From CBCXVS01 sp965178525 (GTDB lineage Bacteria; Tectomicrobia; Entotheonellia; Entotheonellales; Entotheonellaceae), in NCBI GenBank assembly GCA_965178525.1, contig CBCXVS010000050.1:1-31513 (forward strand): a stretch of DNA of 31,513 nucleotides, in the 5' to 3' direction. The notes beneath the pieces were generated by a model. It searched no databases, was not told the origin of the DNA, and saw nothing but the letters and a program-made list of their open reading frames with translations. Position numbers and translations under genes: made by a program. Positions 1 through 8,720 of the stretch are shown in pieces. The stretch's first letter is position 1, and every line of letters starts with the position of its first letter.

Positions 1-60
1 TGTAACGACCGCTGGTCAAATGGTCGATCGAGCTCGGCGCACCGCAGCTCTGGAACCGAA

Positions 61-642
61 TCAGAACGTATATCCAAAATAGTCAATATCTTTATGGCAT
101 AACTGAGCGACTTGGTTTTGCAAACGGGCATCGTAATAGGCGCGATATCCCTCTCTTATAGAGCCGTTGAGGGCGGGTATCGCACCGAGGCGGATGCCGA
201 GGCGTTGAAAGATACCTCTGACCTCGTTGGCGTAGTTTTCGTACCTTCCGATGACATCGCAGACGAGTTTCCCTTGTCGATTTGTAATGTAGTCTAACTG
301 ATTGTAGAGAAATGAATTATCGAATCCCAAGCGCGTCTTTAGCGCCGGGTAATCGTCGATAAACTCGGCAAATGAAAAGGAGAATTCAGCTTGGCGAATG
401 TTGTACATGCAGCTCAAGGCATACCAAGACACCCACCGGTCCCAAGGGTTGCGGACAAATGCGAATTTCAAATAGTCGGCGTATTGATCAAAAAAATCGG
501 CATCCATGGTGCTCGCGCTGTCATGTTGCAGGAAAAGATCGACCGGCTGGGGCAGGTATTGGTGCAGAAGCTCGGCCATCGTCGTGCCTCCGGTGCGGGG
601 AATATGAATAAATAAAACCTTCGTTTGGGCACAAGCAATCAT
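61..642 (-). CDS. Sulfotransferase family protein
   Basis: This 193-residue protein would transfer a sulfuryl group from PAPS to an unknown acceptor, probably a carbohydrate or small molecule. The N-terminal strand-loop KVLFIHIPRTGGTT (about residues 8-21) is the 5'-phosphosulfate-binding loop. FAFVRNPWDRWVSWY further on matches the 3'-phosphate-binding segment of the sulfotransferase-2 group. The frame stays open upstream to 966, but the segment before the ATG at 642 is Arg/Trp-rich and unlike the family, so I chose 642, which puts the PAPS loop near the N-terminus as is usual. The protein is short but keeps both cofactor motifs. Base composition looks more AT-rich than the flanking genes, which hints at transfer (inference). 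It is divergent from the MucR gene at 883. Confidence 0.8.
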   Translation of the reverse strand: MIACAQTKVLFIHIPRTGGTTMAELLHQYLPQPVDLFLQHDSASTMDADFFDQYADYLKFAFVRNPWDRWVSWYALSCMYNIRQAEFSFSFAEFIDDYPALKTRLGFDNSFLYNQLDYITNRQGKLVCDVIGRYENYANEVRGIFQRLGIRLGAIPALNGSIREGYRAYYDARLQNQVAQLCHKDIDYFGYTF

Positions 643-796
643 CCTCGAACTCCACCAACGGCTCGGGAAGGAACCGCCCTGCCTTCGGCGGCTGCAAGCA
701 TTTTTCTCTTTGTCCTCTGGGCGCCGAATCACGGGCGTATGGGATGGTCTCACTTCCTCCGTGTCGACGCGCTGCGGCCAGCGTGCCTGATAGCAC

Positions 797-825
797 TTAC
801 CGGCGATGAGGCGTTGTGGTATCAT
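797..825 (+). promoter_or_regulatory. Putative extended -10 promoter of the first mucR-like gene
   Basis: TATCAT at 820-825 is preceded by TGG at 817-819, an extended -10 arrangement. TTACCG at 797-802 is a partial -35 match 17 bases upstream. It lies 58 bases before the MucR-like start codon. This is prediction from pattern only. Confidence 0.35.
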
Positions 826-882
826 AGGCTCCACGAACGCCACATAGGCCCCACCAACCACACCAATAGAAGGGACACACGC

Positions 883-1335
883 ATGTCGCCATCGCTTCTC
901 GACATGACCAAGGATCTCGTGCAGGCCCAAATCCACGCCGGGCACCTGACTCCAGAGACCCTCCACGACGCCTTACTGCAGACCTATGCCAGCTTAGCCC
1001 GCCTTAAGGCCAGGGAGGCGTCGGGGGACAGGCCGGCGGCGCCAGCCCATGACCGCCCCACACCCGAGGCGCCCGTGGACTGGAAACGTAGCATTCGGCG
1101 CCATGCGATCACCTGCCTGGAATGTGGCGCCACCTTTAAGCAGGTCAGTATTCGGCATCTGCGCAGCCACGACTTGGATGGCCGCTCCTACCGCGCCAAG
1201 TATGGTATCCCGCGCACACAGCCACTGGTGGCCGGGGCCAGTTTAGCCCGCCGCCGGGAAGTCGTGCAGCGGTCGCGCCCCTGGGAGAAGAAAGTTCTGC
1301 CTCTCCAGCCGCACCGTCAGACTCGCCGCGCCTAG
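883..1335 (+). CDS. MucR/Ros-family zinc-finger transcriptional regulator
   Basis: This 150-residue protein has the Ros/MucR layout. An N-terminal helical part starts MSPSLLDMTKDLVQAQI, followed by a low-complexity linker, then the prokaryotic zinc finger CLECGATFKQVSIRHLRSHD (Cys-x2-Cys ... His-x3/4-His), then the typical YRAKYGIP segment with a basic tail. Family members bind AT-rich promoter DNA and regulate surface polysaccharide, motility or symbiosis genes; the target here is unknown. The ATG at 883 follows AGAAGGGA at 868-875. The longer open frame from 625 shows no family similarity. A diverged paralogue sits opposite at 1800-2206, with 3' ends facing. The C-terminal RSRPWEKK extension continues past the point where the paralogue would end. 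Confidence 0.85.
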   Translation: MSPSLLDMTKDLVQAQIHAGHLTPETLHDALLQTYASLARLKAREASGDRPAAPAHDRPTPEAPVDWKRSIRRHAITCLECGATFKQVSIRHLRSHDLDGRSYRAKYGIPRTQPLVAGASLARRREVVQRSRPWEKKVLPLQPHRQTRRA

Positions 1336-1428
1336 CCCGCACATCTCATTGGCCTCAAGGGGCATCGAGGGGGCGCAACGTGACGCCCCTCTGGCGATCA
1401 CCTATTGCTATCGTGTCTCTACGTCTCG

Positions 1429-1740
1429 TCACCCGCCACTCATTTTTTCCTGGTGTTCGTCCGACAACCAAGAAAAGACTACGTCGAGCTCGACGTTCTC
1501 GAATCGGAAGCTGCCGGTACGGGTGGCGTAGACGCCGAGTATCTCGTAGGCGTCCTCTATGTATTTCTCCATCAGTGCCACATTCAGATTCCATTCACAC
1601 GTATCGAGATGTGGCCTCAGCTTTTGACTCAAAATGCTCCAGATCTTGTAGAGAAGTGAGGCATTTCGCGCCAGGCGCTCTCCATGCATCGCCTGAGGGC
1701 GCAGAGGGTATGCCTCTGCAGATCGTCCGAAAACCATCAC
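1429..1740 (-). CDS. Hypothetical protein, uncertain
   Basis: An open frame of 103 codons lies between the two convergent mucR-like genes. The product is mixed in composition, with helical, acidic stretches around EKYIEDAYEILGVY and ENVELDVVFSWL. It does not have the Arg/Ser-rich look of the overlapping frames, which is the main reason to list it. A purine-rich stretch (AGGGGG) sits very close before the ATG at 1740, closer than ideal. I do not recognise a family. It may be a shadow frame, or the remnant of a gene that separated the two mucR copies. Confidence 0.3.
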   Translation of the reverse strand: MMVFGRSAEAYPLRPQAMHGERLARNASLLYKIWSILSQKLRPHLDTCEWNLNVALMEKYIEDAYEILGVYATRTGSFRFENVELDVVFSWLSDEHQEKMSGG

Positions 1741-1799
1741 CCCCTGCCTGAAGTAGCGCCCTTCTACTAAGACGCACGTCGCCGGGTACGGACCTGTTC

Positions 1800-2206
1800 T
1801 CAGGGGCGACTGCGTTGCACCACCTCCCGCCGCCGGGCCAGACTCTCACCGGCCACTAGCGGCTGCGTACGGGGGATCCCATACTTGCTCCGGTAGGACG
1901 CGGATCCAGGTCATGCTGTTTCAGATGCCGTACCGACAGCTGCTTAAACGACGTTCCACACTCCAAACAGTCGACGGTGTATTTTTTGGTGCTTTTCTTC
2001 CAATCCACGGGTCCTGCGCCTGCGGCCTCGGACAGCAACTCCGCGAGCGCATCATTGCCCCCACCGGCCTCTTCTTGAGCCTTGAGGCCCCGTAAGCTGG
2101 CGTGGGTCTTTTGCAATTCCTGCTGCATGTCCTCCGGGGCTAAGGTGCCGGCCTGAATCATGGCCTGGACGAGATCCTTAGCCATCTCCAATAGCGATTG
2201 TGGCAT
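1800..2206 (-). pseudogene. MucR/Ros-family regulator, frameshifted in the C-terminal part
   Basis: This is a second MucR-like regulator, starting MPQSLLEMAKDLVQAMI at 2206 with AAGGA about nine bases before the ATG. It has the zinc finger CLECGTSFKQLSVRHLKQHD. After HDLDP the frame reads RPTGASMGSPVRSR and stops at 1856. The next frame reads SYRSKYGIPRTQPLVAGE and on to RSRP with a TGA at 1800-1802, matching the paralogue at 883-1335 almost residue for residue. One base is therefore missing around 1897-1903, in a codon that reads CGC in the paralogue. The zinc finger is complete but the conserved YxxKYGIP segment is lost from the primary product. It could be a real mutation or a sequence error. 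It is transcribed towards the first copy and divergently from the hydroxylase at 2467. Confidence 0.85.
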
Positions 2207-2346
2207 AGAAACCATCCTTTCTACATGGAAAATGAAAACGTATAGCCCAATGCGACACGTTTCCCATGAATAAAAGGATTCGTCACAAAAAGTCAAGTGT
2301 GAATTTCTCGTTGACGTGTGCATGACCCCATCCTGGTCATGTCTTC

Positions 2347-2376
2347 TTGAGATGGGGGTGATCAGGGTGCTATGAT
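2347..2376 (+). promoter_or_regulatory. Putative extended -10 promoter for the hydroxylase-like gene
   Basis: TTGAGA at 2347-2352 and TATGAT at 2371-2376 are separated by 18 bases, and TGC precedes the -10 to give an extended -10 element. The -10 lies inside a 13-base palindrome, TGCTATGATAGCA at 2368-2380, which could also be an operator. The site lies in the divergent spacer between the second mucR copy and the gene at 2467. Confidence 0.5.
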
Positions 2377-2466
2377 AGCAGACAATCGTTAAAATTGCCG
2401 TCAATGCCACCCAGCCTCTATAGCGACGATTGGCCATGGGTATCGTGTAACGCCGAGGAACCGATC

Positions 2467-3039
2467 ATGCGTGATGCTGTCAAACTACCCTGTGCGTTTG
2501 ACCCTGTGCGCTTGCTTCAGGACTTGAATCAAATCCCGCCCGCACTCTGGGTCGCCCATTTCAACCCCGCCGACTACGACGGCGGGTGGAGCGTGTTGGC
2601 GCTGTATTTGCCTACGGGTTCATCCGCGTTTATCCTACCGATGCAGACCGATCACGTCCAGCTTATTAAAACGCCCATCCTCTTACAGTGCCCCTATTTG
2701 CAAGAAGTGGTGACGTCCTTTCAATGTCCCAAGCGTTCCGTGCGTCTCTTGAGACTCCATGCCGCGGGTACGATTAAAGAACACACCGATCCCCGGCTGA
2801 GCTATGCCGACGGCGTGATTCGGCTCCATATCCCGATTCGGACCAATCCGGCGGTCGAATGTTACGTCAACCACTCCCGAGTCGTGATGCACCCGGGGGA
2901 GTGCTGGTATATGAATTTTACCTTGCCCCACCGCGTGCTCAACCCGTCATCCGAGGACCGAGTGCACCTGGTCATCGACTGCCAGGTCAATCCGTGGCTG
3001 CGCCAGATCTTCGAGACCCTTGGCTTCACAAACGAGTAG
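2467..3039 (+). CDS. Aspartyl/asparaginyl beta-hydroxylase-like 2-oxoglutarate dioxygenase
   Basis: This 190-residue protein resembles the Asp/Asn beta-hydroxylase (cupin, Fe(II)/2-oxoglutarate) family. The metal site is visible as H-x-D in EHTDPRLSYADG, with a distal His in FTLPHRVLNPS. The 2-oxoglutarate Arg is probably in RVHLVIDC. RLHIPIRTNP and GECWYMNF are the usual beta-barrel strands between them. Related proteins hydroxylate amino-acid side chains in peptides or free substrates; the substrate here cannot be told. The ATG at 2467 has GAGGAA about seven bases upstream, and residues before it in the open frame are not family-like. A good promoter (2347-2376) lies upstream. It is divergent from a MucR-type gene that may regulate it (inference). 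Confidence 0.8.
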   Translation: MRDAVKLPCAFDPVRLLQDLNQIPPALWVAHFNPADYDGGWSVLALYLPTGSSAFILPMQTDHVQLIKTPILLQCPYLQEVVTSFQCPKRSVRLLRLHAAGTIKEHTDPRLSYADGVIRLHIPIRTNPAVECYVNHSRVVMHPGECWYMNFTLPHRVLNPSSEDRVHLVIDCQVNPWLRQIFETLGFTNE

Positions 3040-3129
3040 AGCATGTCGTAAGTCCATATCAAGTGATTTGCCCTTTCCCCAAGGGAGCGAAGGAATTTGA
3101 AAACGGCATGGTCCTGGCCGGTGTGACGA

Positions 3130-3158
3130 TTGACAAGGTCTGACGCTCGTGCTAGGTT
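3130..3158 (+). promoter_or_regulatory. Putative sigma70-type promoter for the coiled-coil protein
   Basis: TTGACA at 3130-3135 is a perfect -35 box. TAGGTT at 3153-3158 is a weak -10 at the ideal 17-base spacing. The start codon is at 3203. Confidence 0.45.
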
Positions 3159-3202
3159 AGGATGCAGCCACGACCCAAGCGAGGATGTACGGAGGATGTA
3201 CG

Positions 3203-3589
3203 ATGGTGGAATCCCAGTATGTCACCCACGATCAACACCGTGCCGATCTCGCCGCGCTGAGCGGCGAGTTGAACGAGCAGATAGCTGGCCTGCGGCAAGA
3301 GGTGGCGGTGATGGCGAGGACGCAAGAGCATCTGAGCCAAACCATGACCGCAGGGTTTGCAGATTTGCAGCAGCAGACGGCACAACTGCGGCAGGACATG
3401 CAGCAGCAGATGATACAGTTTCAGCAAGACATGCGGCAGCAGATGGTGCAATTACGGCAGGACATGCGGCAGGAGATGACGCAGTTACGGCAGGAAGTCA
3501 TCGAGGTCCGCAGCACCAGTCAGCGGCAAGTCTGGGTGATCCTCGGAGCCGTCATCGTGGCCCTCATCAAAATCGCCTTGTTCCCCTAA
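3203..3589 (+). CDS. Coiled-coil protein with a C-terminal membrane anchor
   Basis: This 128-residue protein has a long charged helix followed by one hydrophobic segment (VWVILGAVIVALIKIALF, residues about 110-127) at the very C-terminus, so it is probably tail-anchored. Residues 59-102 are four consecutive 11-residue repeats of the type MxQLRQDMRQx, suggesting a hendecad coiled coil. GGAGG at 3191-3195 stands seven bases before the ATG at 3203, a clear start; the frame extends six codons further upstream without a ribosome site. Similar short proteins (DUF1640-like or apolipoprotein-like) are common, but I cannot assign a function. It lies just upstream of, and in the same direction as, the GNAT gene. 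Confidence 0.75.
   Translation: MVESQYVTHDQHRADLAALSGELNEQIAGLRQEVAVMARTQEHLSQTMTAGFADLQQQTAQLRQDMQQQMIQFQQDMRQQMVQLRQDMRQEMTQLRQEVIEVRSTSQRQVWVILGAVIVALIKIALFP
3377..3508 (+). repeat. Four 33-base coding repeats (11-residue units)
   Basis: Codons 59-102 of the coiled-coil gene fall into four 11-codon units: TAQLRQDMQQQ, MIQFQQDMRQQ, MVQLRQDMRQE and MTQLRQEVIEV. Units two and three are closest. The array could expand or contract by recombination. Confidence 0.8.
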
Positions 3590-3616
3590 CCTCAACTTTT
3601 ACCAACCACGAGATTC

Positions 3617-4093
3617 ATGAAACACGAGATTACGTTTCGCCCGATCTCCGAGGAGGATCAAGACTTTCTGCGCCAAGTGTACGCCAGTACCCGGACGGAT
3701 GAACTGGCCATTCTGGACTGGAGTGAGGCGCAGAAGCAAGACTTCCTCAATATGCAATTCCACGCCCAGCATACGTTTTATATGCAGCAGTTTCCCGAGG
3801 CCACGTTCGATATCGTCCTGCTACGCGAGCAGCCCATTGGGCGGCTCTATGTCCATCGCCCCGAGCACGAGATCCGGCTCATCGATATCGCCCTGCTGCC
3901 AGAATATCGCAATGACGGCATTGGCACGGCCCTCCTGCAAGACTTGCTAGCCGAAGCCACCGAGACCGGAAAGCCGCTCAGTATCCACGTGGAAAAATTC
4001 AACCCGGCCATGCGGCTATACGAGCGGCTGGGGTTTACCTCTATCGCGGATCAGGGGGTCTATCTCTTGATGGAGTGGCGGCCCGAGTCGTGA
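3617..4093 (+). CDS. GNAT-family N-acetyltransferase
   Basis: This 158-residue acetyl-CoA-dependent N-acetyltransferase has a full GNAT fold. Conserved motif A reads DIALLPEYRNDGIGTALLQDLL, with the R/Q-x-x-G-x-G acetyl-CoA pyrophosphate loop written RNDGIGT. Motif B follows, with NPAMRLYERLGF. The N-terminal part begins ITFRPISEEDQDFLRQVY, typical of the family. The acceptor amine is unknown. The ATG at 3617 has only a weak ribosome site (ACGAGA). It follows the coiled-coil gene by 27 bases and may be co-transcribed with it. Confidence 0.85.
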   Translation: MKHEITFRPISEEDQDFLRQVYASTRTDELAILDWSEAQKQDFLNMQFHAQHTFYMQQFPEATFDIVLLREQPIGRLYVHRPEHEIRLIDIALLPEYRNDGIGTALLQDLLAEATETGKPLSIHVEKFNPAMRLYERLGFTSIADQGVYLLMEWRPES

Positions 4094-4214
4094 TGACACC
4101 ACGCGCTGTCGCGTCCCAGGCCGCTTCGTACCGCGCCACGTAAACAAGGGCGCCATTTGCAAAATATCTTCATACGGCTTGCGATAGGGTTTCCTGAATT
4201 GCGGTGCGCAGCAC

Positions 4215-7200
4215 TTAGCGCTGGAGGAAGGTCTTGGCATCCTGCAAATCGGGGGTGTCATGCCCCTCTGTGAACGACTCGTAAAGCGGCTGTACCAGGT
4301 TGTCAGCCTGTTCTTTCAAGCCCTGGCGCTGCCAGAGCCGTCCGAGGCCGACTGCGGCACGGAGTTCGAGCGCCTTGGCGCCCTGCTGCCGGGCAATCGT
4401 CAGCGCCCGACTATAGCTGTTGACGGCGTGTTCTTCATCCGGCTCAGGTTGACGTAGGAGCAACTCGCCTTCAAGCCGATACAACTCGGCCTCCGACCAG
4501 CGTTCCGAGGTCTGCTGCACCCGCTGCATGGCCTGCCGCAAGACCGCCAAGCCTTTGTCAATCTCGCGCGTATGCCGGTAACCTTCCACTAACAAATTCT
4601 GCAAATACGGCCAGAGCAGTTCCGCCCGTGTGCTTTGGTAGTCCTGCAGGCCACGGTGCATTTGCGCCAGGCCCTCCTCCGTCTGTCCCGACTCAACTCG
4701 AGTCCAGCCCCGCACGATGTGGGCGGCCGCAGCAAAAAAGGCAAATTCGCGATCCGTGGCCAAGGCAATCGCCTCCTCCGACAGGTCGGTCGCGGCCTGC
4801 AGTTCGCGGCGAGATTGATGGAAATACGTCGCATAGCCAAGCGTAAACACCAGATTGAACGGATTCTGCAGCATCCGGGCCAGGCTCAGGGCCTCGCCCA
4901 TCTTCGTCAACGCCTGGTCCGCATACCCCTGCAACCAGAGGGTAAACGCCATGGTCGCCAGACATCCCACGCCCGGATCCTGCGTATCGCTCTGCCCCTG
5001 GCGCTTGCGCGGATCCCAATTCGCCCAGGTGAAACAGGTTCGTCCCGAGGGCTAAGAGTGAGAGCGGATCAGGGGCATAGACGGCGGCAACCCCTGGGCC
5101 AGAGCCAGACATTGTTGCGCCAGCTCACGCCCAGCCGTGAGTTCGCCACGGGTGAAGCGCACGCCCCACAGGCCCAAAAGGGAGGTCACGCGCTGGGCCG
5201 TATCCTCGACCCGATCACATAAGGCCTGGGCCCGCGTATAGGCCTGTTCGACCTCGGGCGCGCCATAGCCCTTGGCTTCGACCAATACGGAGCCTAGCGT
5301 CATCTGCAAGGTGAGTTCCTGCTGTGCCCGTTCCGGCGTGTCGGGCTGGGTCAGCAAAAGCTGCAGCCCGGTGCGCAGATGAGCGGTCGCTTCGACGTGG
5401 GCCGAACGGCTCATGGCATGCAGGCCAGCCCGGTACCAGGCATCAATGGCCTCAGGCGTCAGGCCGGCTTCGGTATAGTGATGCGCCAGCAATTCGGGCT
5501 GGCTCGTCACCAGCTCCGGCAGCTCCCTCGCCAGGAGCTGCGCAATGCGATAATGCAGGTGCTGGCGCGTGTTCGCCAATAACGACTGATACGCCACCTC
5601 TCGTGTCAACACGTGTTTAAACGTGTAGGAACGCTGCGGCACATCTCGCGTTTCGTAGAGGAGTTCCGCGGTTTGCAGCGCCATGAGGCTGCGGCTGAGT
5701 TCCGCCTCGGGCACCTGCGCCACGGCCTGCAGGAGCGAATACGGCACGGCCGTGCCAATCACCGCCGCCGTTTGCAAAAGATGTTTCTCGGCCATCGGCA
5801 AGCGATCAATGCGCGCCGCCAAGACCGCCTGGATCGTATCGGGCACGGCCGGAGCCGCTGCCTGCGGTTCGGCCAATGCCTGCGTCAACTCTTCCAAGAA
5901 GAACGGATTGCCCGCCGCTTTGGCCACGATCTCCTGCGTTGGAAGCCCCTGGACTTTCACACTGCGTAGGACCGATTGCACCACGCGCAGGCTATCGGCG
6001 GACGTCAGCCGCATCAGCGACATTTGCGTGGCATAAGATCGGTCCAGCCACGCCGGCTGATAGCCCGGCCGATAGGTCGCCAACAGCAGCAAGGACGTAC
6101 CGGCAAGATACTCCACCAGGGAGGCGACAAATTCCTCCGAGGTGGCATCAATCCAGTGGAAGTCCTCGATCGCCAGAACCAGGGGTAGCTGTCGACTGCC
6201 GACGAAACAGAGTTGGCGGAGGCTCTCAAAGGTCCGGCTCTTGACCCCCTCCAGGCTGAGATGGCGCAGCGCCTCGCTTCCCTCCTCAACCCCCAAGAGA
6301 TGCAAGAGAGCGGCCATCCTTTCGTCGCAGGGTAGGCCGATCTGGGCAAATCCCGCCCGCACATTGGCCGTAATGGTGTCGGGGCCATCCCCTTCGGCCA
6401 GGCCCCAGACCTGCCGCAGCATATCGAGGATCGGGAGGTAGGGCGTCGTGTTGCCGTAGGAGAAGCAATGACCCTCAAAATAGTGCACCCGGTCGGCGTC
6501 GAGACTCTGGTTGAATTCATGTAGCAGCCGGGATTTGCCCATCCCCGGCTCGCCCACGATCCCCACGATTTGCCCCCGACCTTCCTCCACATGGTCGAGC
6601 AGGGCATGCAAGGTATCGAGCTCTCGCTGACGCCCGACGAATTGACTCAACGCCAGATCGCCTCGCAGCCCCAAAGACGAGCGCCGCCGCTCCCGGTCGA
6701 CGACCCGGTACACGGCCACACGATCCGCCGGCCGCGTCCCCACGATCGGCTCCCAGGGCTCCAAACGCACCACGCTGCGAATGAGGCGGCTGGTCGCCTC
6801 GCTGACCAAAATGGCCCCGGGCGGGGCCTGCTCTTGACAGCGCACCGCCAGCTCTGTGGTCCCGGCAATCGCCGTGGAAGTCAGCCGCAGATCCTGCCCG
6901 ATGCTCCCGACCAGCACGAGGCCCGTGTGTAGCCCCATACGAACTGCGTGGTCCCGGCTGGCGTCAAGGCCGTGCGCGGAGGGGTCGGCCTGCAGGCGCC
7001 GTTGCAGGTCCATGGCCGCCAAGACGGCACGGCTGGCATGATCCTCGTGCGCCACCGGGGCGCCAAACAGGGCGCGGAACCCGTCGTCCAAAAAATGCGT
7101 CAGGGTGCCGCCATAGCGGCGGATGCTGTCCTCAGCGAGGTGAAAAAACTGCTGCAGCAAATGGTGCACGTCATCCGGCCCCAACGCCTCCATGAGGCTG

Positions 7201-7700
7201 GCCGCGTTGGTCAGGGAACACGATAGCGCCGTCACCGGTTTGCGTTCACCCGTCACCGGCGTCCCTGGTGCGGCCGGCGGCTCGGGCGTGGGCGTGATCT
7301 CAGGCGTATCGGCCGCCGCCCCAGGGCTCACCTCGCCGGCGTTCGGGGGCGCTAGCGCAACACGCGAGACCCTGGGCGCCGTATCCTGCGAGCGTTCCTC
7401 GATCTCTTCGATGAATCGGTAACCGCGGCCCCGCAGCGTCTGGATGATCCCTTGCCGGCGTCCGTCGTCCCCGGTCGCTTTGCGTGCGGCCATGACGGCA
7501 TGATTAAGCGTCGCTTCACTGATAAACTAGCTGGGCCAGAGGTGCGAGAGCAACTCGTCCTTCGTGACCACACGGTCACGATGCTGAATGAGGTACTTGA
7601 GGACATCGAACACTTTGGGCTCGAGTTTCATGGGCTGGCCGGCCTTGCGAAACTCGTAGAGATAGGTGTCGAGTTCGCAGTCAGCAAAGACATAGATCAT
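4215..7700 (-). pseudogene. Winged-helix / cyclase-like / AAA ATPase / TPR regulator, broken by a TAG and two frameshifts
   Basis: In order this gene encodes four domains. First is an OmpR-type winged helix (codons 1 to about 100; MKLEPKVFDVLKYLI ... GRGYRF). Second is a class III cyclase-like domain (from about codon 153; LDDGFRALFG, MGLHTG). Third is an AAA/STAND ATPase with Walker A GEPGMGKS at about codons 383-390 and Walker B-like LVLAIEDFHWIDA. Fourth is a TPR-rich C-terminus. In the cyclase domain the first metal Asp, expected in the ALSCSLTNA strand, is absent, so cyclase activity is doubtful. Codon 58 is TAG (7527-7529) inside the winged helix, where relatives often have Gln before FxSEA. 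Near 5070 the frame shifts from QGLPPSM to DPLSLLALGTNLFHLGEL. Near 5000 it shifts again to DPGVGCLATMAF, with some sequence apparently missing between them. The ATG at 7700 is in frame with the long middle part. Confidence 0.85.
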
Positions 7701-7997
7701 CGACAGCTCTCTTCTACAAAATGTTTATGAGACATCAGGTTGGCCTGGCGTAGCAGTGACCATGCACGGTGTGGGACCAATGTGGTCTCTAGATGATACG
7801 CAAGCTCAGTTACAAACCTGGGTGACTTTAGCAGCGGTATCCTTTTTTCGGGGACAAGCGCTACACATCATGATATTCGGCTATTTATCATAAGCTTCTC
7901 GATCGTTATTGGCAATATCAAAGTGCTTGACATCACGTGGCGACAGCTAGCTCAGGCGCCTATCATGCTCAGGATAAAGCTCTACGTCATATCATCT
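7701..7997. other. Intergenic region, no gene seen
   Basis: These 297 bases separate the 5' end of the broken regulator from the 3' end of the molybdopterin-domain gene. They are AT-richer than their surroundings and presumably hold the regulator's promoter. I see no convincing reading frame, RNA gene or repeat. Confidence 0.5.
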
Positions 7998-8438
7998 CTA
8001 AGACGTGGTCGGCCGGGTGTCCTTACCCGGGCCATCTGTCACGTCGATCAGCCCAAGGAATTTCACATTGGCGCAGGCATCCACCTCACCGACAGCGCAG
8101 GCCTCGGCTTCGGGAATGAGAAAGCGCATCGGTCCACCTTGGTCAGGAGGCAAGGGCGCGTTTCCTAGTTGATAGACGATCACCGCCTGGTCGAGCACCG
8201 CCGCGAGGGGCACGCTGGCGGCAAAATCACCATCCGTGGCATGCAGCGTGATATGGGTTGCCTGCGGCTGTAAGCCGGTGGCGTCGAGCAAGGCGCGCAA
8301 GCGCACCGCCCGTCCTTGACGCCCCGGTATCAGCGTCCCCACATCCGGTATTTGCGCCGGGAGCGCAGCGAGATCGGCAACCTCAAAGTCACGTGGACTG
8401 TGAACCGCGCCGTCGACGCGCAGAACCGTCGAACCCAT
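7998..8438 (-). CDS. Molybdopterin-binding-domain protein (sulfite-oxidase-like fold), short
   Basis: This 146-residue protein resembles the oxidoreductase molybdopterin-binding domain of the sulfite oxidase/YedY family. It starts STVLRVDGAVHSPRDFEVADLAAL and continues VRLRALLDATGLQPQATHITLHATDGDF to PMRFLIPEAEA, following the usual strand order. Catalytic members coordinate molybdenum with a Cys in the loop after the first conserved segment. Here that loop (PDVGTLIPGRQG) has no Cys, so this may be a non-catalytic stand-alone domain. No signal peptide is present. The ATG at 8438 is preceded by AGGAAGGACT, a good ribosome site. About 280 bases separate it from the MmgE/PrpD gene. Confidence 0.7.
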   Translation of the reverse strand: MGSTVLRVDGAVHSPRDFEVADLAALPAQIPDVGTLIPGRQGRAVRLRALLDATGLQPQATHITLHATDGDFAASVPLAAVLDQAVIVYQLGNAPLPPDQGGPMRFLIPEAEACAVGEVDACANVKFLGLIDVTDGPGKDTRPTTS

Positions 8439-8720
8439 GCTGAGTCCTTCCTGTAGCGGTATGCTCCCAGCTGCAGAGCGCGTGCATCACCCTGCCGTAG
8501 GCATACGGCCCATGTCGCATGCATAAAGCTCGAAGCATAGCATGTTCAAAGATTAGAAACCTAAGGGAAATGTAATGATTGCATAGGGATTTCGTGGGGA
8601 TTTCTTGCAAATTCTGTGTAGAGCGCGGCTACCGCAAGTGAGCGAGCAGATGATGATCTTGATATTGTTGAGTTTACGGCGATCAAACGGCTTCCCGACT
8701 GGCGCCAGCGTGTCAGAGGT

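Noticed and set aside
643..966. N-terminal extension of the sulfotransferase frame
   Set aside because: The extension is Arg/Trp-rich, has no family similarity and overlaps the upstream region of the divergent mucR-like gene. The PAPS loop belongs near the N-terminus.
8634..8720. Short plus-strand stretch reading DDDLDIVEFTAIKRLPDWRQ
   Set aside because: It looks protein-like but has no start or ribosome site and continues as a shadow of the MmgE/PrpD gene. At most it is a relic.
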